DNA from: Actinomycetota bacterium
GTDB lineage: Bacteria; Actinomycetota; Thermoleophilia; Gaiellales; Gaiellaceae
Length of the DNA: 64,000 bases
Reading direction: 5' to 3'
Assembly (NCBI GenBank): GCA_003132665.1
Contig: PKYN01000014.1
Coordinates: forward strand, 42,282 to 106,281
A program made the position numbers and the translations under genes. Below are positions 57,014 through 64,000 of this stretch, one piece after another. Under the pieces are notes generated by a model. The model was given only the letters and a program-made list of their open reading frames with translations, was not told the DNA's origin and made no database searches. The stretch's first letter is position 1, and each line of letters opens with the position of its first letter.

Positions 57014-57665
57014 ACCTCTACAGTACGTGTTTCTGGCGGTCAGCGACGATGGCGACGGCATGGACGCTGAGACGTTGGCGCAGGTATTCGAGCCGTTCTT
57101 CACCACCAAGGGCCTCGGTAAAGGTACGGGCTTAGGGCTTTCTACTGCATACGGCATCGTCAAGCAGAACAACGGTTTCATCTACGCGTACAGCGAACCT
57201 GGCGAGGGAACAACGTTCAAGATCTATCTGCCTCAGGTTGAGGCAGAGGCCGCGGAGACAATCGTCACCAGCACGGTGGAAGCGCCCAAAGGCCGAGGGG
57301 AGACCATCCTGCTGGTAGAGGACGAGAAATCACTACGCGTGACGTTAGAGCTGTTCCTCAGTGCCCTCGAATACGAAGTCCTAATGGCCGAGACCCCGGG
57401 TGAAGCCCTGGAGATGGCGGACCGGCACACGGGTGACATCGATCTGTTGCTGACGGATGTGGTCATGCCCGGGATGGATGGGCGACAACTGAGGGAACGA
57501 ATCTGCGCGCTCAAGCCGGACGTCAAGGTGTTGTTCATGTCTGGTTACACGGCTGACGTGATAGCCCAACGCGGCGTGCTGAAGCATGGGCTGCCTTTCA
57601 TCGCAAAACCTTTCATGCGTAACGACCTCGCTCAGAAGGTGCGTGAGGTATTGGACGGGCAATAG
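57014..57665 (+). pseudogene. 5'-truncated hybrid histidine kinase (partial HATPase + receiver)
   Basis: AVSDDGDGMDAETLAQVFEPFFTTKGLGKGTGLGLSTAYGIVKQNNGFIYAYSEPGEGTTFKIYLP then ETILLVEDEKSLRVTLELFL...DLLLTDVVMPGMDGRQL...FIAKPF; lacks DHp/H-box and N-box. Confidence 0.85.
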
Positions 57666-57815
57666 CTCGTCTCGGACGCCGCGGGGTACGTAATCCGCCT
57701 GTCAGCACCGAGCGATTTACAGCGATTTATCCTTGAGTCCCGGTTCATTTACCCGGCGAAGAGATGGGCAAGGACAACGCGGAAGACAAGCAACTCGTTG
57801 TTGCCAAGTCTAGAC

Positions 57816-58361
57816 TTACTTCGCCGCCGCACCGCCCTCGGCCGCCAGGATCGTGCTTAGGCTCCGCCGCATCGCGGCGAGTTCCTGCGCGTCGAGATGG
57901 CGGCCAAGATGCTCCGCGACGGAGGCCACTAGCAGAGGGTCGGCCTTGTCGAACGCCTGCCGGCCGCGCTCGGTCAGCGTCGTGTAGACGACACGACGGT
58001 CATCGGGGCAGGAAGCGCGCTCGACCAGTCCGCGCTGCTCGAGCCTGTCGACCAGACGGGTGACGCCGCTCTTGCTGAGCAGCAGCGAGCGGCTGACCTC
58101 GACCATACGCAGCCTCTCCTCCGGCGCTCGCGACAGCCGCATGAGTAGCTCGGTCTCCTCTGGAGTGATACCTAGGGGGCCGATCAGGTCTTCGGACACG
58201 CGAGCGTGGATCATGTTCGTGACCCGCAGCAGGGAGGCCCAGAGATCGAGAGCATCGCGCTCCCGCTCGCCGAGGTCCGCGCCGGCGATGCAGAGTTCGT
58301 CCCCCGGCTCGCTCGCGGGCCCAGCCTGCCCCGGTGCGCTAGTTATGACCGCTTCCTCCAT
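57816..58361 (-). CDS. MarR-family regulator
   Basis: LGITPEETELLMRLSRAPEERLRMVEVSRSLLLSKSGVTRLVDRLEQRGLVERASCPDDRRVVYTTLTERGR. Confidence 0.94.
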   Translation of the reverse strand: MEEAVITSAPGQAGPASEPGDELCIAGADLGERERDALDLWASLLRVTNMIHARVSEDLIGPLGITPEETELLMRLSRAPEERLRMVEVSRSLLLSKSGVTRLVDRLEQRGLVERASCPDDRRVVYTTLTERGRQAFDKADPLLVASVAEHLGRHLDAQELAAMRRSLSTILAAEGGAAAK

Positions 58362-58427
58362 CGTGACCGCCTTCTACCCAGGTTTGAGCAAAACAAGTCT
58401 CGGTGAGAATAGTTCACGAAGCAATCA

Positions 58428-58437
58428 TTGTATACAA
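58428..58437. promoter_or_regulatory. candidate MarR operator
   Basis: Perfect palindrome TTGTATACAA in the marR/LUD divergent intergenic region. Confidence 0.45.
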
Positions 58438-58468
58438 GATAATCTCATCTGGGAAGGTGGCACAACTC

Positions 58469-59107
58469 ATGAGCGAGATCCAGACCCCGCTGCGACCCAG
58501 CCCCGAGTTCGCGGTACCGGCGACGAGAGAACGGCTCGCGTCGGTAGCCGAAGCGCTGCGTAACCATGGCATGCGTGCGATGGTCGCGGTTGACCGCGAC
58601 GAAGCCAAACGACTCGTGCTCGAGCAATTGCCCGAAGGCGCACAGGTCCATCAGGGTGCGTCGGTCACGCTCGACGCGATCGGCGTCACGGAGGCGATCG
58701 AGCAGTCCGGGCGCTACGACGCCGTACGGCCACGGACCTACGCTCTCGACCGCGAGACACAGATGGACGAGATTAGGCGTCTCGGAGCGTCGCCCGACTA
58801 CATGCTCGGCAGCGTTCACGCCGTCACCGACGAGGGATCGCTCGTGGTGGCCTCGGCCAGCGGAAGTCAGATCGGCGCGTACGCGAGCGGCGCTGGCCAA
58901 GTAATCCTCGCTGTCGGTAGCCAGAAAGTGGTGCCGGACTTGGAGACCGCGCTACGCAGGATTGACGAGTACACGTTTCCGCTCGAGGACGAGCGGGCGC
59001 AGAGTGCGTACGGCATGCACAGCGCGCTCAATCAGCTTCTCGTCATCAACGGCGGCTTTCCTGGCCGAATTACCGTCATCCTGATCGACGAGCCTCTGGG
59101 CTTTTGA
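58469..59107 (+). CDS. LUD-domain (LutC-like) protein
   Basis: VHQGASVTLDAIGVTEAIEQSGRYDAVRP...LGSVHAVTDEGSLVVASASGSQIGAYASGAGQVILAVGSQKVVPDLETALRRIDEY. Confidence 0.88.
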   Translation: MSEIQTPLRPSPEFAVPATRERLASVAEALRNHGMRAMVAVDRDEAKRLVLEQLPEGAQVHQGASVTLDAIGVTEAIEQSGRYDAVRPRTYALDRETQMDEIRRLGASPDYMLGSVHAVTDEGSLVVASASGSQIGAYASGAGQVILAVGSQKVVPDLETALRRIDEYTFPLEDERAQSAYGMHSALNQLLVINGGFPGRITVILIDEPLGF

Positions 59108-59292
59108 GCTTCCGGCATGGACATCGCGCACCCGCATCGGCTTTCCGGCCAACTCGAGCACCATCGTCACGGTCTCGAGTACTGGGCTCACCTTGGTCGG
59201 AATAGGCCGAGGTTCACGAGGATTGACCGAGGCCCTGCGAAGCAACTCACCGTGAAGCACGCCGAGTCGAGAGAGCTCAACCTCGGCTCGAG

Positions 59293-59339
59293 GGTTTGAA
59301 CGTGCTCCGCTGTCTATGACCCAAGGTGCGACGTACGAA
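59293..59339. repeat. 47-bp direct repeat, right copy
   Basis: ggtttgaacgtgctccgctgtctatgacccaaggtgcgacgtacgaa. Confidence 0.85.
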
Positions 59340-59721
59340 CCCCCGAGCGCGCGCTTCAGAGTTCGCAGCGCCCGCGGTTTCTGCCCCGTTCGCAGGACCC
59401 GTGGTCGCCGTGATCTAGCCGAGCTCATCGGTCGTGTAGCGACGGTAGGCGTCCGTCGGATCGATCATCGAGAGCGGGCTGTTTCCGCAGGTGTAGCTAT
59501 GGAGAGTCGAGCCAAATCCTTCGTGCTCGCCCGCGAGTTCGGGCAAGGAGAAGTGCTGGTACTAGAGGTGCCTGATATGTGGCGACCACATGATCTTCCG
59601 GCTACTCTTTGGGCGAAAACTACTGACTCGGGGCGAAGCCAGCAAGATCGTCTACGCCGCGAGGCCGGCTGCCCAGTAGGAGCGAATCGCCTGAATCATG
59701 TCACCGAAGGAGGCCAAGAAA

Positions 59722-60573
59722 ATGGCGGAGAAGACGTTCCTCATCACCGGTGTTAGTAGTGGATTGGGCCGGGCGATCGCCCGGCAGGCCCTTCTGGCAG
59801 GGCACCGAGTGGTCGGCACCGTACGGCAGGAGGCCCAGATCGCCGACTTCGAAGCGCTCGCGGCGCCGAACGCGTTCGGCCGCTTACTCGACGTCACCGA
59901 CGAGGAGGCCGTGGCGCGCGTGATCGACGAAGTCGAGTCGACTGTAGGTCCGATCGAAGTTCTCGTCAACAACGCCGGCTACGGCCACGAAGGTGCCATG
60001 GAGGAATCGACGCTGGAGGACATGCGCCGTCAGTTCGACGTCAACGTCTTCGGCCTTGTCGCGGTGACGAAGGCGGTCCTGCCGAAGATGCGCGTCCGCC
60101 GCTCCGGCCACATCATCTTCATTACCTCGATGGGCGGTCTACGCTCGTTCTCCGGCCTGTCTTTCTACAACGGCAGCAAGTTCGCCGTCGAGGGCATCGC
60201 CGGCTCACTCCGCCTGGAGATCGCGCCCTTCGGCATTCACGTGACCGCGGTTGAGCCGGGCTCGTTCCGCACGGACTGGGCTGGTCGTTCCATGCTCCGA
60301 GCTCCACGTTCGATAGCAGACTACGACGAGACTTTCGGTAAGACCCGCGCCGATCGACTTAAGTTCGACGGAAACCAGCTCGGCGACCCGGACAAGGCCG
60401 GGCAGGCGATCCTGACGTTGGTGGCAGCTCCCAACCCGCCCGGACACCTGCTGTTGGGTACCGATGCCGTGCGCCTGGTTCGCGATGCCCGACGTGCGGT
60501 CGACGCCGAGATCGAAGTTTGGGAGGAGCTCTCGTCCTCGACCGACTTCGCCGAGGGGGGCGCGCAGTGGTGA
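59722..60573 (+). CDS. short-chain dehydrogenase/reductase
   Basis: TFLITGVSSGLGRAIARQAL (TGxxxGxG), VNNAGYG, SFYNGSKFAVEG (YxxxK). Confidence 0.94.
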   Translation: MAEKTFLITGVSSGLGRAIARQALLAGHRVVGTVRQEAQIADFEALAAPNAFGRLLDVTDEEAVARVIDEVESTVGPIEVLVNNAGYGHEGAMEESTLEDMRRQFDVNVFGLVAVTKAVLPKMRVRRSGHIIFITSMGGLRSFSGLSFYNGSKFAVEGIAGSLRLEIAPFGIHVTAVEPGSFRTDWAGRSMLRAPRSIADYDETFGKTRADRLKFDGNQLGDPDKAGQAILTLVAAPNPPGHLLLGTDAVRLVRDARRAVDAEIEVWEELSSSTDFAEGGAQW

Positions 60574-60950
60574 TCTCGGTGGGCGGGTCGCCGCACGCGT
60601 AGTGGCCGAACGTCACCGATCGGAGCCGGAGTCGCTGCCGACGTAGTCAGCGAGTAGTCGAGGAGTCGATCGTCGTGCCCTTTCTGAGCTCGACATCGTC
60701 GTTCAAACGCCAGCCTCAGCGTCAACGCTGCCACTTAGGAGGTTTTCCGATGACGCGGCGCGGTCTTTCGGTCGCCTGCATCCGTGTATCTCGCGAAGTT
60801 TGGCGTTGGCGTTCCTAATGCCCCGGTCGAAGTAGTAGCAGCTCGCCATTGTCGTCGCCGTCAGCGCGTTTGCCGTGGCGGCGTAATTCACGTCGAATCC
60901 GAGTGGCCGATCCCGGTTACCGCTTTGAACACGCTGAGCCTTGTTGAGTC

Positions 60951-61880
60951 TCAGTCCACTCTGAGGACGGCCTTACCTAGCACTCGGCGCTCAATGAGCG
61001 CCCGAAAGGCTTCCTCGGGCTCGTGCCAGTGTGTCTCCAGCGAGATCTGCGGGTCGAGCGCTCCCTCTGCGACGAGCCCAGCGAGCAGCTCCAGATCGTG
61101 GGTCCCCGATCCGGCGTGTCGCAGGTCGTCGAAGACGAGGAAGGCATAGAGGCGCGCCCCCGCTCCGTGTCTGTAGAAGCTTGAGACGTCAAACTCGGTC
61201 GGCTCGCCCGAGGAGTTGCCGAAGCTGACGATCGTGCCAGCTGGTGCGACACGGGCGAGAGCCGCCGCGAGCGAGCGTCCGCCGACGGACTCGAGTAGGA
61301 GATCGAACGGCAGCCCCTCCGAGGCGAAGTCGACCACGATCTCGTCTGCACCGAGGTCGGTCAGGCCCTGGCTGCGCTCCGGGCTGCCGATAACGGCGGT
61401 GACGTGAGCACCCGCACCTTTGGCGAGCTGGATCGCGAAGCGGCCGACGCCTCCGGCGGCGCCGGTGACCAGCACACGTTTTCCGAGCAAGAGGCCACCG
61501 AGCGAGAGAGCCCGATAGGCCGTCAGTCCAGCTACAGGAAGCGTCGAGGCAGCGGCGAAGCTGACAGGCGTAGGAAGCGTCGCGAGGGTTGAAGTCGGAA
61601 CAGCAGCCAACTGCGCCCAGGCGCCACGTGCAACGAGACCGACGACCCGCGCGCCGGATGACGGGCCGCTAGCGTCTTGAGCTTGCTCGACGACGACCCC
61701 GGCCACGTCCCAGCCCGGAACGATGCCTGCAGGCTGGCTTGCGAGGCGACGCACCTCGCCGCGATTGAGCGAGACCGCACGTAGCTCGACCAACGCCTCG
61801 TCTGGGCGCGGTAGCGGATCAGGCACCTCGCGCAGCGTAACGCCGCTTGAACTTCCGGGATCTGTGACGAGTGCGAGCAT
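60951..61880 (-). CDS. zinc-type/quinone oxidoreductase (MDR family)
   Basis: VTGAAGGVGRFAIQLAKGAGAHVTAVIGSPERSQGLTDLGADEIV. Confidence 0.93.
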   Translation of the reverse strand: MLALVTDPGSSSGVTLREVPDPLPRPDEALVELRAVSLNRGEVRRLASQPAGIVPGWDVAGVVVEQAQDASGPSSGARVVGLVARGAWAQLAAVPTSTLATLPTPVSFAAASTLPVAGLTAYRALSLGGLLLGKRVLVTGAAGGVGRFAIQLAKGAGAHVTAVIGSPERSQGLTDLGADEIVVDFASEGLPFDLLLESVGGRSLAAALARVAPAGTIVSFGNSSGEPTEFDVSSFYRHGAGARLYAFLVFDDLRHAGSGTHDLELLAGLVAEGALDPQISLETHWHEPEEAFRALIERRVLGKAVLRVD

Positions 61881-62224
61881 CGGGAGCCTCCTCTCGGGCG
61901 AAAGGTTCGAGCAAGCCCATCAAAGGCCGGCTCTGCCACCGTAGCGCACGGCTGAGGCGGTAGCGGCGATCGGTTCGAGTGATGTGCTCCTCGGGCCGGC
62001 GCGATGACTCACAGCTGCCTGACAACTACCTGTCCCGGCGATGACTGATCGCAAGGGCTCGGTCCATTCGCCACCGGTCGCCGCGAGTGGGGAAAGGCTA
62101 GGTGCGCGTTTAGTGGAGCAATCAAGTGGCCAGACTAGTCCCGGAGAACGCGCTTTATGAAGCCACGGCCCCCCCGAGCCCTCTTCCTCAAGCGGCCTAC
62201 ATTCTCCGCTGCGACGCGGTGCGT

Positions 62225-63418
62225 TTACGAGTCTTCGCCCTCCATCTTCGCCGAACGCCGAATTCTCATCAGGGTGGCGACTGCAAGCACGACGACGCCG
62301 GTTGAGAGAACCTCGGTGGACATGAGGATGCCGATGTGAGCGGAGGCGATCCCGACCCCAATCACCGGCAGAGTCAGCGCGGTGTAGGCCGCAACGAAGA
62401 AGGCCGAGATCACCTCGCCCCGATGCTCAGCGGGTGCGCAGCGGTTGATTAGGGCAAGAGAGCTCACGAAGATGCTCCCCGTCCCCAAACCGACGATTAA
62501 GGCGCCGACGAAGAACGCGGTCAGAGAGGCCGACCCCAGTCCGATCAAGACAAGCACCAAGCCGACGATCAACGCTGCCGTGCCGAGAGAGTTGGCACGC
62601 ACGCGGGACAGCCTGGCGGCTGCGAGTGGAGCGACGGTTGTGGCGGAAAACAACACTGCCACCAAGAGTCCCGCGACGAAGATGTTGCGGTCATGTAGTA
62701 CCTCGTGCAGGAAGGATGGCGCAAGCCCGCTGAAGAGTCCCTGCACGACGAGCGCGCAGGAGCCACCTAGGGCTGCGGTGACGAACTCCGCACGTATTTC
62801 GCGCGGTACACGCGGCCGCTGCATTCGCAGTCCAAGGCTCTGAGTCGTCTGGATGACCGTCTCAGGGATGAAGAGGATGCCGACGATGAGCGCCGCGAGC
62901 ACACCAAGGTACACGGCATACACAGTCCTGAGAGGTGCCGGGGCGAACTGGGCGAGCGTGCCAGCCGCCAAAGTGCCAGCGCCAAGTCCTGCCGGGTTGA
63001 CTACCGCGGCCACACGCGACGCCCGGAGCTTATTCCCGGTCGGCTCAAGCTCAATGAGTGCGGCGGTCGCCGTCCCGGTCAGAGCGCCAACGGCGAGTCC
63101 CGAGAGAAAGCGGCCGACGAGCAGCCAGACGAGTCCCCGCGCGATAAGAAACAGTAGTGTGCTCACCGTCGCCAGGGCGACCGACAGCAGAAGCACAGGC
63201 CTGCGGCCGGCCGCGTCGGAGGCGCGACCTAGTCCTATGAGGGCGGTGAGCACCCCCGCGGCGTAGACGGCGAAGATCACTGTGACGGTGGTGTTCGAGA
63301 AGCCCCAGTGGGCCTGATACAGCGGGTAGAGAGGGCTCGGCAACGTGCCACCGGCCATGCCTACCAAGAAGACAGCGGCGGTGACCCAGAAGGGGATTGC
63401 TTTGCGCTTGTGAGTCAC
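62225..63418 (-). CDS. MFS transporter
   Basis: GTG start VTHKRKAIPFWVTAAVFLVGMAGGTLPSPLYPLYQ...; 12-TM MFS; GLGRASDAAGRRPVLLLS loop motif. Confidence 0.93.
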   Translation of the reverse strand: MTHKRKAIPFWVTAAVFLVGMAGGTLPSPLYPLYQAHWGFSNTTVTVIFAVYAAGVLTALIGLGRASDAAGRRPVLLLSVALATVSTLLFLIARGLVWLLVGRFLSGLAVGALTGTATAALIELEPTGNKLRASRVAAVVNPAGLGAGTLAAGTLAQFAPAPLRTVYAVYLGVLAALIVGILFIPETVIQTTQSLGLRMQRPRVPREIRAEFVTAALGGSCALVVQGLFSGLAPSFLHEVLHDRNIFVAGLLVAVLFSATTVAPLAAARLSRVRANSLGTAALIVGLVLVLIGLGSASLTAFFVGALIVGLGTGSIFVSSLALINRCAPAEHRGEVISAFFVAAYTALTLPVIGVGIASAHIGILMSTEVLSTGVVVLAVATLMRIRRSAKMEGEDS

Positions 63419-63534
63419 CTCAGCGCCCTTGCTCTCGCCTCTCAAGGCCTCGGCCTGCGCGCGGTTGACCGGACGCCGACGGGTCTCGCCCCGAGCATGT
63501 TCTCCCTCCTGAATCTCGACGAGGAGCCCATGTA

Positions 63535-63747
63535 TCAAATGCCGCGCCGGTCGCGCCTCCGCTCGTGGGCCGCATCTATCTCGACGATCAGCTTCGTGTC
63601 CGGCTGCAATGGGATGAGGTCGACGATCTCTCCGACGTAGCCATTGAGCTTGATCGAATCACCGATCCGATACGATTCGTCAGACGGGAGGCGGCCGGTG
63701 GCGAGTATCTTCCACTCGTGACGGATCTCATAGAGATACGAGGGCAC
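63535..63747 (-). CDS. hypothetical protein (small beta-rich)
   Basis: VPSYLYEIRHEWKILATGRLPSDESYRIGDSIKLNGYVGEIVDLIPLQPDTKLIVEIDAAHE. Confidence 0.45.
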   Translation of the reverse strand: MPSYLYEIRHEWKILATGRLPSDESYRIGDSIKLNGYVGEIVDLIPLQPDTKLIVEIDAAHERRRDRRGI

Positions 63748-64000
63748 GATCTCGCTCCGCTCAACAACTGCCGAGAGCGACGATTCCGCAGCCGCTCGGG
63801 CAGGTCGCCGAGACGATCGTCCTATGCGGCTTGGCACCGCGGAGACCAAGTCCGCTTGCGGCTCTCAACGCGACGTCCCTTCCGAGCTCGTCACCAGCCG
63901 GTCGAGTGGGTCGCGCTGTGCTCGTCGAATGGTCGATCCGGTCACTTTCGCCACGGTGCTTAGGGCTTCGTCTGCGACTGCTGCTGGATCTTGGCCAGCA

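Overview
This 64 kb window is high-GC, and its gene content and style suggest an actinobacterium, possibly Thermoleophilia-like; that lineage is an inference. It has no rRNA, no confidently complete tRNA and no CRISPR array. About 5.9-27.5 kb holds a nearly complete de novo purine pathway on the minus strand (purH-N-M, F-L, Q-S-C-B, E-D, A) interleaved with unrelated plus-strand genes. About 28-32 kb holds dnaB, mutM and a primary sigma factor. About 32-36.5 kb holds a Fur-family/CbiMQO metal-uptake module with a divergent secreted alpha/alpha-toroid protein. About 36.5-52.9 kb holds membrane, secreted and sensor proteins and an ECF sigma factor. About 53-60 kb is a mosaic accessory region bounded by tRNA-Thr 3' fragments and other direct repeats, carrying MMPL/TetR, an integrase remnant, a truncated hybrid histidine kinase and MarR/LUD, followed by SDR/MDR/MFS genes. 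The observations most worth checking are: (i) a ~159-bp MITE-like element with TIRs and a TTA duplication at the htpX stop codon; (ii) the Fur/CbiMQO module with a Nur-box-like site and a toroid protein; (iii) a small tRNA-Thr-fragment-flanked element; (iv) a 47-bp direct repeat pair whose inner edge truncates a kinase gene; (v) a DnaA-box cluster in front of dnaB; (vi) PurL with no ATG/GTG/TTG start. All similarity calls are from reading the sequence; no database search was run.
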